Source: Neoarius graeffei | Taxonomy: Eukaryota; Chordata; Actinopteri; Siluriformes; Ariidae | DNA length: 64,000 nt | Direction of reading: 5' to 3' | Assembly (NCBI RefSeq): GCF_027579695.1 | Contig: NC_083577.1 | Coordinates: forward strand, 43,688,198 to 43,752,197 | Shown here: in pieces, positions 21,791 through 31,570 of the stretch | How positions within the stretch are numbered: position 1 is the stretch's first letter | Layout of the letters: the number at the start of each line of letters is the position of its first letter | Position numbers and translations under genes: made by a program | Notes under the pieces: model-generated | What the model was told of the DNA's origin: nothing | Database searches by the model: none | The model's input: the letters and a program-made list of their open reading frames with translations, nothing else

Positions 21791-22197
21791 AAAACAACCA
21801 CACCTTTTTTTTTGTTTAGAATGTGTGCAGGTTTTTCTTCAGGCTAGGAATAGAAAGTTGCATACATACTGTAAAAAGAACACCCACTGTTCCTGATCAT
21901 TCACACCCAGTGTCAGGAAAGGCAAGCACTGCCCTTGGTTGTGAGGGCACACTCTTAAGCCGCCACCATTTGGGCTGGAGTAGTTGGAGCTTTCATATCC
22001 ATGTCCCAAGCCTCTTTTTTTCCACCTTGAGGAGCTGTTAGTCAGCCGATGTTGGGGTAAAAGAGTGAAGGCCCGTCTCTTTTTAACGGGGGCACCAAGA
22101 TTTGGACCCATTCCTCTTTGGCCCAGTTCTCCCACAAAGACTATTTTTTTTATATGCAAAATTTTGGATGAGCATTGTCATATTTGTTCGTGTACAT
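21791..22197. other. Unassigned stretch beside gypsy RT
   Basis: Non-coding. It starts with a run of T and contains GCCGCCACCATTTGGGCTGG and TTTTTAACGGGGGCACC phrases. It could be flank or LTR debris, but I see no TG...CA boundaries. Confidence 0.3.
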
Positions 22198-22245
22198 ACA
22201 GTATCCGGCCAAAGGTTTGTGGACACCTGACAGTCACACCCAAAC
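22198..22245. mobile_element. Tc1 terminal inverted repeat fragment
   Basis: TACAGTATCCGGCCAAAGGT followed by TTGTGGACACCTGACAGTCA resembles the end of a common fish Tc1 family. Only the tip survives; it abuts gypsy RT sequence. Confidence 0.6.
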
Positions 22246-22822
22246 AGGGCACGTTGTAGCTCAGTTTTCTCTTTTGCTGGAGGCACATCTTTAATTGCTC
22301 TTATCTTTTCAGGGTCTGCGTGTATCCCTGCTGCGGATAGCTTGTCTCCCAGGCAAGTTATTTCACGCACCCCAAACTGACATTTTTGTTCATTCAGCTT
22401 CAGTCCTGACTCTTTTGCCTTTGCCAACACTTTTCTTAGCCTCTCATAATGCTCAGACTTTGAATTTCCCCAAATGATAATGTCATCCAAAAACACACCT
22501 AACTCCCCCCATGCCATCAAACAGCTGCTGGATATTTCTGTGGAAAATCTCTGGAGGGGAGGCTATACCGAAGGGCATGCGGAGAAAACAGTGCCTACCA
22601 AAAGGCATGTTAAATGTGCACAATTCTGCATGTTCCTCATCTAGCTGAAGCTGGTAGAAGCCTGAGGATGCATCGAGTTTAGAGAAAAACTGTGCACCTG
22701 CCATTGCACTTGTAATGTCTGACTTTGTTGGTAGGTTGAAGTGCTCTCTCTTGATCCACTGATTCAGATCTTTTGGATCTAAGCATAGCCTTAAAGCACC
22801 ATTTTTCTTCTCTTCATCCGAG
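22246..22822 (-). pseudogene. Ty3/gypsy reverse transcriptase fragment
   Basis: The minus strand reads NGALRLCLDPKDLNQ, KREHFNLPT, FFSKLDASSGFYQLQLDEE (motif A) and MPFGIASPPEIFHR (motif B), then, after a frameshift near 22510, VFLDDIIIWG (the catalytic Asp pair) and LNEQKCQFGV. The sequence ends near PPAKEKTELQR. A stop or shift at the GMGG position breaks the frame. RT copies the element RNA in a virus-like particle in intact relatives. Confidence 0.85.
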
Positions 22823-23022
22823 TCACACCCCTCCCCCCACTAAGGAAGTCTGACCACAACCTGGTTCTTCTACAGCCGAAGTACACCCCCCTGGTTCAAA
22901 GGGAGCCTGCAACAACTAGCTCCATCAGGAGGTGGTCCCCTGAAATTGAAGATGCCTTCAGAGACTGCTATGACATCACGGACTGGGATGTGCTGCTTAG
23001 CCCACACTGTGAGGACATAGAG

Positions 23023-23778
23023 GCTGTCCACACGGCAATGGATACAGGTGAATCTGATAAAATTGTTTATCGTTTCGGCCTGGCGTCCACACGGCACCGG
23101 CATTTTGGGTGCCCCAAAACGAGAACGGGTTCCAGAGTGGAAAAATCTGGCAACGGCGCCGTTGCAAAGTCGTCTGGATGAGTAGAACAGATTTGTTTAC
23201 GATGACGTCACAACCACATGACTAGAACAAGCAGCACTCTCACTGTTTTGTATGAACCACTGCATTGCATTCACTTTTGTATACAGCTTTTCTTTTAAAT
23301 AAACAAGTAACTGAACCATTTCTTGTTTTTCTTTTTTTATTGGATAAGACTGCTTTTCAAAATGTTCACACACAATATAAAAAGTTATATAAATTATATA
23401 AAAATGCTTTTCTAAATGTTCACACACAATAAGAAAATTAAGTTATCTAAAACTATGCACACTAATAAAACTAATTTGTACACACAGAAAGCAAGATTTC
23501 CTCGCGTAGTCGCAGCCATCTTCTTGTTGTGTATTCCTGTGAGTGCTTCACGCCGGGTAGAGGAAGGGATTTATGCGCATGCATCCTACATCTTCTATTG
23601 TTCTGGTGTCTCCGATGGGACCATCTTACAGCGCACGTAGAGGTGTGGCATGTGTATTGCATCGTTTTCAGCAAGTGTTGCGATGCCATATGTACCTGAT
23701 ATTTTACTGATCCGTTGCCCATGTGGACGCACTATTTTTGTTAATAAAATTTCGTTGCCATTGTCGTGTGGATGTAGC
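23023..23778. mobile_element. Non-autonomous DNA transposon, GTCCACACG-type ends, copy 2
   Basis: The ends are GCTGTCCACACGGC and the complement of GCTACATCCACACGAC. The flanks CATAGAG (23016-23022) and CATTGAG (23779-23785) are near-identical, and the LINE frame continues across (CEDIE to GLTHCL). The middle matches copy 1 at 16682-17663 in opposite orientation, for example the phrase GCCACACCTCTA/TAGAGGTGTGGC. Confidence 0.75.
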
Positions 23779-25129
23779 CATTGAGGGGCTGACACACTGT
23801 CTGACAGATTACCTCAACTTCTGTGCAGACGTGGTCTCCCCCGCTAAGACTGTACGGTGTTACCCTAATAACAAGCCATGGGTAACACAGGAAGTCAAAG
23901 CTGTCCTCAACAGGAAGAAGGCTGCCTTCAGGAGCAGGGATAGGGAGGCAATGAAAGCAGCACAGCAGGAGGTGAAACGCTGCGTGAGGGAAACTAAGGA
24001 CAGCTACAGGAGAAAGGTGGAGCAGAAGCTGAAGGAGAACAGCATGAGGGAGGTCTGGGAAGGTGTGAAAACCATCACAGGCCACAATACAAAGACCAGA
24101 GTCGTTGAGGGGACAGTGGAGAGGATGAAGGAGTTGAATGACTTCTTCAATCGGTTCAACCAGCCCACGTCCCCCCACCCTCTCCCTCACTAAAGCCATC
24201 TCTCCTTCTTTCCTCAACACACCTCCCCCCAGTCATCACAGCAGCCCCCTCTTCCCCCTCCTCAACACAGACTCCTCCATGCATTACTGCAGACCAGGTC
24301 AGAGGTCACCTGAGGAAGCTTCACCCCAGGAAAGCAGCAGGCCCGGACAAGGTGTGTTCACAACTACTGAAGACCTGCGCTGCTGAACTGGGTGAACCAC
24401 TCCAACATGTCTTCAACCTCAGCCTGCAGCTGGGGAGAGTGCCAACCCTCTGGAAGACATCATGTATTGTTCCAGTTCCCAAAAAGAATCGGCCCAGCGA
24501 GCTGAATGACTTCCGACCGGTGGCACTCACTTCACATCTGATGAAGACGTTGGAGTGGCTCTTCCTCAGCCTCCTCAGACCCCAGGTACAACATGCCCAG
24601 GACTGTCTGCAGTTTGCGTACCGGGCAGGTGTTGGTGTGGAAGACGCCATCCTCTACCTGCTACACCGAGCCCATTCGCATCTGGATAAGGGAAATTGCA
24701 CAGTGAGCAGGCCTAGAAATTCATATATTTTTTCACCAGCCAGCCAGACTAGTTACCTTCCAAAGTAACTAACCAAACAGAAAATCAACTAGCCAAAATT
24801 TGTTCATGTGTGAATTTTACTTCTGTCAAAAATAACACACAAGAGAGTAGTTACCATTGTTCATGACTAATGTGCATTTATTTCAAGACCCGAGTATTTT
24901 GATACTGTTGTTAAATACATAAATGAGAACAACACAGAGCACCATAATATAATATCAACAAATAATAATAATAATATATTGGAAAACTTGGCAACTTGGT
25001 GTATGAGTATTGAAAACAAATATACTTACTATCATGACTACTGTATAGCACCCAAAATATGTCCAACATGCTTTCTGTATTTAACCATTTATGAGACAGA
25101 AAACATTAGGAGCTTCATATTGACTTGGA

Positions 25130-25300
25130 ATCAACTTGAAAAAAATTAATTATTCCATAAAAATCATATCGCAGCCAAGGCCTACCCTGCTCCCACGTTT
25201 GCTTATAAGTCCTTTGTTGTTTCTCCTTCTTGTATGCTTTATTGGCGGCCTTTTTCTCCTCCTTAGACCGAGGTTGCTTTGTCCCCGTCTCTGGTGGTTT
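25130..25300 (-). pseudogene. hAT transposase N-terminal remnant (TTF-type finger start)
   Basis: The minus strand reads KEEKKAANKAYKKEKQQRTY, then WEQGRPWLRYDFYG before a stop. A basic stretch followed by W..GRPWLRYD is the start of the TTF/BED-like finger in several vertebrate hAT-derived proteins of the ZNF862 kind. The rest of the transposase is missing. Confidence 0.55.
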
Positions 25301-25435
25301 CTGTACACCTTTCAGAAAATTCCACATCGCAACGTAGCTTTGGCAGATGTAGATGTAAACAACAACAACAAAAAAACAACACACGTTTTTAAATGAGTGA
25401 TAATGTGGCCACATCTATTGAATTTGATAATGTGA

Positions 25436-25705
25436 TGTGGCAGCGGGGGCGTGGCCAAGCGGCGGTCTGTGAATGGAGGGCGGAGTCAGGGAAGGTAAGT
25501 GGTGGAATCATTGCACCTGATGGGGATTAACCTGTGTTTGTGTGTCTTCCCCAGTGACCGCGCCCTTTAAAAGGAGAGGAGAGCAGAGAAAGGGAGCTCT
25601 CTCCCCAGCCAGAATACGTGTGTAAGCTAGCAATAAATAGTTTATTGAGAACTCAGTTCTGGCCTGCAGTGCTTCTGTGCTCCACCCACCTGGTCCAATA
25701 CTACA
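25436..25705 (+). mobile_element. Solo LTR, 270 bp
   Basis: It starts TGTGGCAGCGGGGGCGTGG, ends CCAATACTACA, and is flanked by TGTGA (25431-25435, 25706-25710). A TTTAAAA promoter-like box (about 25563-25571) and an AGCAATAAATAG polyadenylation signal (about 25628-25640) lie inside in the expected order. It is probably from a Ty3/gypsy element. Confidence 0.88.
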
Positions 25706-27069
25706 TGTGATTACCGCGATATTCAACAAGACGCGTTATATGCATGCGCAGTAGTGGAAAAAACGACAGCCTGACTCATACACGATATGATTCGGAATTC
25801 TTCGGTAGTTTCCGTCTTGCCGATAAACACATCGATGAACACAGACATGGCACACGCTTAATATGTGGTGGCTTTAGTTGACAGTGTGTCTGAATCTTCG
25901 CTTCATATATATTTTTTATTTTCAACTAGCCAGCCGGGCTGGCTAGTGACAGGAATTACCCGCCAAATGACAAATTAAGTCGCCTCGGGCAACCAGACCA
26001 CCGCGAATTTCGAGCCCTGGTGAGGATCCTCTTCTTGGACTTCTCGAGTGCCTTCAACACCATCCAGCCCCTATTGCTTCAGGACAAACTGAACAGGGTG
26101 CGAGTGGACCCCTGCCTGGTCACCTGGATCTCCAGCTACCTCGCTGACAGGCTGCAGTACGTCAGGCTGAAGGACATCACGTCTGACACTGTAATTAGCA
26201 GCACCGGAGCACCCCAGGGCATGGTGCTGGCCCCTCTTCTCTTCACCCTGTACACCGTGGACTTCTGCTACAACTCGGAGCTATGTCGCATTCAGAAGTT
26301 TACCGATGACACAGCCATCGTTGGGTGTATCAGTGACGACAGAGAGGAGGAGTATAGGAGCCTGGTGAGGGACTTTGCTGTGTGGTGCAACAGGAACCAT
26401 CTGCAGCTCAACACCTCGAAGACCAAGGAGCTGGTCATTGACTTTGGGAGGTCCAGACCAAGGTCACAACTAGTTCTGATCGAGGGAGTCAAGGTGGAGG
26501 CTGTGGATTCCTACAGGTACCTCGGGCCGTGGCTGGACAGCCAGCTGGACTGGACTTGCAACACCAGTCACTTTTACAGGAAGGGACAGAGCAGGCTATA
26601 CTTCCTTAGGAGGCTGCGGTCCTTTAACATCTGCAGGAAACTCCTGTGGATGCTCTATCAGTCTGTGGTCGCCAGTGTCCTGTTTTACACTGTGGTGTGC
26701 TGGGGGGCAGCACATCCAAGAAGGACACATCCAGGCTGGACAAACTGATCAGGCGGGCCGGCTCTGTGGTCGGCATGAAGCTGGACTCTCTGGTGATGGT
26801 GGCAGAGAAGAGGTCTAAGGACAAATTATTGAACATCATGGATGATGCCAGTCACCCTCTGCACACCGTCATCAGCAACCAGAGGAGCCTGTTCAGTGAC
26901 AGAATGCTCCTTCCCAAGTGCAGGACGAACAGACTCAAAAACTCCTTTGTCCCTCATGCCATCAGACAGTACAACTCCTCTCTGGGGGGGAGGAGGGGTA
27001 ACAGGAGGACAGAGGACGGGAAGGAGCAGTAGCCTAACCTAACAATAAGCAATACCGGACAATGTGCAA

Positions 27070-27243
27070 TCTCATCTCATCTCATCTCATCTCATCTCAT
27101 CTCATCTCATCTCATCTCATCTCATTATCTCTAGCCACTTTATCCTGTTCTACAGGGTCGCAGGCAAGCTGGAGCCTATCCCAGCTGACTATGGGCGAAA
27201 GGCGGGGTACACCCTGGACAAGTCGCCAGGTCGTCACAGGGCT
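27070..27243 (-). repeat. V-SINE, 5'-truncated half copy with long (CTCAT)n tail
   Basis: Only the 3' half of the SINE (from about CCCTGTGACGACCTGGCG) and a tail of about ten CTCAT units are present. ACAATGTGCAA flanks it on both sides (27059-27069, 27244-27254), so the truncated copy was inserted as such. Confidence 0.92.
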
Positions 27244-27488
27244 ACAATGTGCAACATAATGTGCAATATAAAGTGCAATATCTTTCCTGCTGTGCCCCCC
27301 CTTGCCCCCTTCCTCTCTTTCCCATATCTTATTCTTTTATATTTGTATCTGTAAATACTTAATTTATCTAGAAGTTTTCTCTATTTCTTTTCTCTGTTCA
27401 TCTGTAATGATGCTGCTGGAATCTTAATTTCCCTGAGGGAACCCTCCCAAAGGGATCAGTAAAGTTTTATCTAATCTAATCTTATCTT

Positions 27489-27797
27489 AACATATGCCCC
27501 TGAATCAATCTTCATTGGGACTGTTACATTATCCACTTCCAAGTTGGCTATCCATTCAACTGCATTGACATCGTTGTCCACAAATGATACTTTCTCTACA
27601 TACAGTACATGATCATCATCACTGTCACTTGCCTCTTTTGTCTGTCCCACTACATGCACCTTTTTCTTTGCGAAACATGTCCTAGCAAAATGACTTTTAC
27701 CTTTACATTTCCGACACTCTTTGCCATATGCTGGGCACTTGTTTGGCGCATGTGTACTTCCACACCTTTCAGAGTCTTTGCCATATTGTTTTGATTG
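27489..27797 (-). pseudogene. Gypsy zinc knuckle and protease fragment
   Basis: The minus strand reads ERCGSTHAPNKCPAYGK, then CRKCKGKSHFARTC (CX2CX4HX4C nucleocapsid knuckle), HVVGQTKEASDSDDD and finally VPMKIDSGA, the Asp-Ser-Gly-Ala of a retropepsin. Both sides are cut, by a LINE on the left and a V-SINE on the right. Confidence 0.85.
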
Positions 27798-27808
27798 CCT
27801 TTGTTCAT

Positions 27809-28185
27809 TTCATCTCATCTCATTATCTCTCGCCGCTTTATCCTTCTACAGGGTCTCAGGCAAACTGGAGCCTATCCCACCTGACTACAGGCGAAAGGCG
27901 GGGTACACCCTGGACAAGTCGCCAGGTCATCACAGGGCTGACACATAGACACAGACAACCATTCACACTCACATTCACACCTACGGTCAATTTAGAGTCA
28001 CCAGTTAACCTAACCTGCATGTTTTTGGACTGTGGGGGAAACCGGAGCACCCGGAGGAAACCCACGCGGACACGGGGAGAACATGCAAACTCCACACAGA
28101 AAGGCCCTTGTCGGCCACGGGGCTCGAACCCGGACCTTCTTGCTGTGAGGCGACAGCACTAACCACTACACCACCATGCCGCCCA
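27809..28185 (-). repeat. V-SINE, full length, in gypsy gag
   Basis: Full minus-strand copy from a GGCGGCATGGTGGTGTAGTG-type head (right) to (CTCAT)n (left). The target duplication CCTTTGTTCAT is at 27798-27808 and 28186-28196. Confidence 0.95.
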
Positions 28186-28203
28186 CCTTTGTTCATGTCG
28201 TTT

Positions 28204-28610
28204 CTATTTAATTTTCTGTGACTGTGATTTTTCATATTTCTCCTTGTACTTTTGCACTGCATCAACAGACTTTATCGTTGTTTCACTGTTATTGTCAAAG
28301 GACTTTAGTTGCAGCTTTGTGCTTTCAGAAGCCCGGCAAATCTGAATTGCCTTTTCGAGAGTAAGGTCCGTTTCCTTTAATAACCATAGCCTTACTCTCG
28401 TCCTACGCACCCATGACAATTTGGTCTCTTATGAGGTCATAGAATCGCACAGTGTGCCGAAGTTACAGGACTGGCTCTCGAGACACAGGTCTGTCACACA
28501 ACTTTCCATGGACTCACCTTCTTTTTGCATTCTGTTTCTGAAAACATACCGTTCTGATGTTTTCTTCTTTCTGGGCATGCAGTAGTCCTCAAATTTCTCC
28601 AGGAAACTTA
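28204..28610 (-). pseudogene. Gypsy gag, C-terminal half of capsid region
   Basis: The minus strand reads FLEKFEDYCMPRKKKTSERY, FRNRMQKEGESMESCVTDL, then, after a stop and frameshift near 28420, RLWLLKETDLTLEKAIQICRASE. This order matches the capsid end of vertebrate-type gypsy gag (KFxxYC..., LTLEKAIxICRxxE). It continues, across the SINE, into the zinc knuckle. Confidence 0.8.
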
Positions 28611-28669
28611 GCCTTTTTAATATATTGATTTTTTCTCTCCGTGCTTCCACGGAAGGCGGTCGCATTTTC

Positions 28670-29805
28670 TGCCCTTCCTCTCCCTCCTTTTTTCCCTGCT
28701 TGTGCTTCTGTGTCTTGTCTCGTCTGCTGTACTTTGTGAAGAGACTCTTCCTGCATTTCTTTCTAAACTAAAAAAAGCATGGAATTAATAAACTGGTCTC
28801 CTAAAGAAATTGACAGTTTTCTCGACGAGAAGTTTGGGTTCGGGGGAACCCGTTTGTCCTGCTGGAACGTTTGCAGCTGGTTACATGATGGACGCGTGGG
28901 AGCGGTGGCGGGTCGTGTGCCTGGCGATTCTTTCTGTGGAGGACATTGAAGATATCTACCTATTCGGAACCATGATTACAGGACTTTTGCTGATTGGATT
29001 AGGCATTGCCCTGGTATATCAAGGAAATCAGACAATGGTGACAGATGTTCAAAGCCCCACAAAGCTGCCCGATATGATTGGAGTGGTGGGCAAAGCTGTT
29101 GGCACTCAGACTGTGGACATTCAGAACTTTAACCACAAAATGGTTGTAATCTCGGAGCAGCTTTCAGCTTTGCAAGGAATACATTTTTCGGATATCAATT
29201 TGAATAGAATGGACGGAATGGACAGATATGGACGAGTGGTATGGACGTGCAAAGACTGCGTCTGGATAGACCAAACAATTCATATCTTATCGACATTCGG
29301 CGTCCTGAGACAGCACCGGCCTTGGTTCAGGCCATTGCTGAGGAAACATTTCCCCCTGAAGGTCACTGCCGGGAGACACTCTCATTCCTCGCATTCCTCT
29401 CTAACTCTCCGCGGTCGCCATTTTTACCCCCAGTGTGACAAGCAGGTGCGTGACCAGCGCCTTCATGGCTGCAGGAGTGGACAGCTGCTTGCTTGCGCTG
29501 GATTACCTCCCCCCCCTTACCCCTGATTCCCCCCCTCAAGTCCCGTGTTTAAAGTGTACTTGTGTTGTTGTGTGCTTATGCAAAGGTTTTTTAAATGTTC
29601 CCACACTGTACTCCTGACAGGAGCATAGTGGGGGGGTGTTCTTTTTTTTTCCTTTTCTCTCCTCATGTTGTGTTTCCTTTTCATCTTTATCCCTGTCTTC
29701 CTGTCCTCTCTACCCTATGTCAATTGTATATGTACGGACAGGTTGATGGCTAATTTCGCTGGTACATGTGACTAGTGACAATAAAGGGCATCATCATCAT
29801 CAGGA
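28670..29805 (+). mobile_element. Unclassified retroposon-like unit with transmembrane ORF
   Basis: This block interrupts the gypsy gag. It has a pyrimidine-rich 5' part, a coding region with a hydrophobic segment (28757-29230 or beyond), a 3' non-coding part and a 3' end with CAATAAAGGGCATCATCATC, that is, a polyadenylation-like signal followed by (CAT)n. This architecture suggests a retroposed transcript or a short non-LTR element on the plus strand. I recognise no reverse transcriptase, endonuclease or transposase. The left boundary is uncertain and no clear target duplication was found. Confidence 0.5.
28757..29526 (+). CDS. Unrecognised protein with one transmembrane segment (frame-shifted start)
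   Basis: The frame at 28810-29526 (238 codons) contains GYMMDAWERWRVVCLAILSV, EDIEDIYLFG, then a hydrophobic segment MITGLLLIGLGIALVYQG (18 residues), followed by a soluble part with SPTKLPDMIGVVGKAVG and ISEQLSALQGIHFSDINLNR. An upstream ATG at 28757 (MELINWSPKEIDSFLDEKFG) is in another frame; the two meet at a run of five G near 28841, suggesting a one-base slip in an ancestral single ORF. The part beyond about 29230 looks like read-through of 3' UTR. Function unknown; a small single-pass membrane protein of a mobile unit is the most that can be inferred. Confidence 0.45.
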
Positions 29806-30105
29806 CCATGGGAAACTTGTCTTTCAGCATTCTGCTTCTTAATACATACTGTTTGTATGTTTCATTGTTTTTGGGTGTGCAGTAGTCTTCAAATTTCTCC
29901 AGGAATGCAGAGAACTTGCCTTTCTGCATTCTGCTTCTGAAAACATACCGTTTGCATGTTTCATTCTTTCTGGGCGTGCAGTAGTCTTCAAATTTCTCCA
30001 GAACCATACGAAACTTGACTTTCTCATCTGCTGTGAACACAAATGTGTTGTACACATCCAACGCGGATCGGCCAGCTACAGTTAGCAACAGGGCTATCTT
30101 ATGAA
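29806..30105 (-). pseudogene. Gypsy gag with tandemly duplicated capsid segment
   Basis: The minus strand reads KIALLLTVAGRSALDVYNTF, then KVKFRMVLEKFEDYCTPRKN with RYVFRSRMQKGKF, followed by a second FLEKFEDYCTPKNNETYKQY with VLRSRMLKDKF. The repeated DNA unit is about 96 bp (29914-30009 and 29818-29913). A further copy of the unit begins the gag piece at 28204-28610, beyond the retroposon. Confidence 0.8.
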
Positions 30106-30876
30106 TAGTGATGCTCCAATCACCATTTTTGGGCCCGATCACCGATCGCCAAAATCATGATCTGCCGATTGCCGATCACGGCCGATCATAGAATGGCAGG
30201 TGAATCTGACTCTTCCATATCTTTTATATATAATCTAGCAGTGTGTGCACAATGTGTAGAAACGAAACTATGAATTAACTGTATTGAAAAAAAAACAACA
30301 GTAGAAATACAGTCAAGATCTTGAAGAACCACCAACTGCTTTTATTTTCTTATATAAAATTAGACAACTTAAGGCTACTCTAGGCCATCTTTCCCAAATA
30401 AGGCAGAGAAACATAAAACAAGAGGGGTCAGGAAGACCAACACACATAAGATCAGCTTAATGGGATGGGATGAAGTTACACTAAGGCATACTTGGAAATT
30501 GTAGCCTCTCACTTAATACAATTAAATAATTGGCAGCAAAATGTAAAACACCAAAACTGGCCACTGAAAATTATGGCAAACTTTTCTGCTATCATTACGA
30601 ATGTCTGATGTTGAGGAACAACCAACTGTTTATCCAAAAAATAAGTAATAAATGCCAATGCCATCCTTCATAATATTAATAAAGAACATAACAAGGCCAA
30701 GCAGATAGTTACCAACACACATTGATCCCATCCCAAGTTGATCTAATCGATTAGTCACATTTAGGCCCAGGCTACTTGGAAACTTAGCCTTTTTAATATA
30801 TTGATTAAATTAAAATAAACACAAAACGTTTAAAACCAAAATGTGCTCGGCCTACTACCACAGAGGACAAAATCCT

Positions 30877-31351
30877 TTAGATTCCAATCATAAATGGCAA
30901 GTTTCTCTTGATTACTATGAGCATCTCTGCATTTTTTGAGGTGAGCCGGTTTCTTTTGTCATCAATAACGTTTGCAGCTGTGCTAAATAGTCTCTCACTA
31001 TCCACACTTGTGCACGGTGAACAAAGATATGCTGGGAAGCGGCCTTTATTCACCTGCCAATAGGCAAGTGGCTGTCCACTGCGTAGCATTACGGGTTCTG
31101 CTAGATAGTGGTTGATCTGCGAGATGATTGTGATTTCTTGTTGATTGTGTCCTGTATCCTCCTCCACCAGCTCAGTAAACATTGCCTGCAAAGAGCAAGC
31201 TGGTGGGCTATTTGTTGACCCGCTGGAACTGGGTACCTCCACACTGCTTGTACTTGGCAATTCAGTGTGGCTATGGGCTGCCACAGTGTCCCGAAACAGA
31301 TCACGTAAAGTTGGTTTGAGTGCCTCTGGAAAGTATTTGTCTTTGTACCTG
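30877..31351 (-). pseudogene. hAT transposase, last exon (dimerisation domain)
   Basis: After a TTTCAG acceptor (exon from 31351 leftwards) the frame reads YKDKYFPEALKPTLRDLF, a Ser/Pro-rich linker and PLAYWQVNKGRFPAYLCSPC, then SVDSERLFSTAANVIDDKRN and a stop at 30877. SVDSERLFS..N.....R is the hallmark of the hAT C-terminal dimerisation domain, and its Glu is the third catalytic acid. The upstream exon ends with ATMLDPR at a GTAAGAG donor (about 32860), so the frame joins LDPR to YKDKYF as in ZBED proteins. Confidence 0.85.
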
Positions 31352-31570
31352 AAATAGATGTAAAAATGAAAACAGTGTGAAATCAGTTGTTTTGCCTTGC
31401 ACGCCACACACATCCATTTGTGTCAGGTTAGTTAGCATTGAAAAAAATACAGTATTTCTAAATATGATTAAAAAAAATTTTAGATTACTGTAAGCTGTCC
31501 TTCAAATATAGACAAAGCATAATTAGCCTATTTAAAAGAAAGAGGTAGTAGGTCTAAGACTATAGCCTAA

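Larger units (their letters stand above)
24708..26019 (-). mobile_element. hAT-like element with 5-bp duplication, containing a solo LTR
   Basis: The ends CAGGCCTAGAAATTC and the complement of CAGGGCTCGAAATTC form the inverted repeats. GTGAG flanks both sides (24703-24707, 26020-26024), and the empty site ACAGTGAGGATCC restores the LINE codons C-T-V-R-I. A solo LTR lies inside at 25436-25705. Some hAT groups make 5- or 6-bp instead of 8-bp duplications, so hAT is the best guess from the CAGGG...CCCTG ends and the coding remnant. Confidence 0.75.
23779..27031 (+). pseudogene. LINE ORF2 (endonuclease tail, RT, C-terminus), interrupted
   Basis: Blocks in order: CYPNNKPWVTQEVKAVLNRKK (after the DNA element), a coiled-coil-like Lys/Glu-rich linker to NDFFNRF, KLHPRKAAGPDKVCSQLLK, VPVPKKNRPSELNDFRPVAL, then the hAT-like insertion within CTV|RILFLDF. 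After 26020 come motif [14 protein letters not shown], motif B GAPQGMVLAPLLFTL, the catalytic box at 26295-26320 reading FTDDTAIVG (usual FADD) and YRYLGPWLDSQLDW. A frameshift at about 26740 separates the tail (KDTSRLDKLIRRAGSVVG to RRTEDGKEQ, stop 27030). Frameshifts also occur near 24193. Confidence 0.85.
22823..27488 (+). mobile_element. CR1/L2-group LINE, 5' truncated, three nested insertions
   Basis: The plus-strand LINE starts inside the endonuclease (SDHNLVLLQPKYTP, about 22846) and ends with (ATCTA/ATCTT)n at 27455-27488. Insertions are a DNA element (23023-23778), a hAT-like element (24708-26019) and a half V-SINE (27070-27243). It interrupts the gypsy element between protease and RT. 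The 3' UTR includes GGAACCCTCCCAAAGGGATC before the tail, typical of fish Rex-type LINE ends. Confidence 0.85.

Noticed and set aside
27066..27125. Regularly spaced CTCAT units as a possible array (CRISPR-like)
   Set aside because: A simple pentanucleotide SINE tail without spacers, in a vertebrate genome.
29241..29438. Frame starting MDVQRLRLDRPNNSYLIDIR as a separate gene
   Set aside because: It overlaps the tail of the transmembrane ORF in another frame; more likely the frame-shifted continuation or 3' UTR of the same unit. Kept out for lack of independent support.
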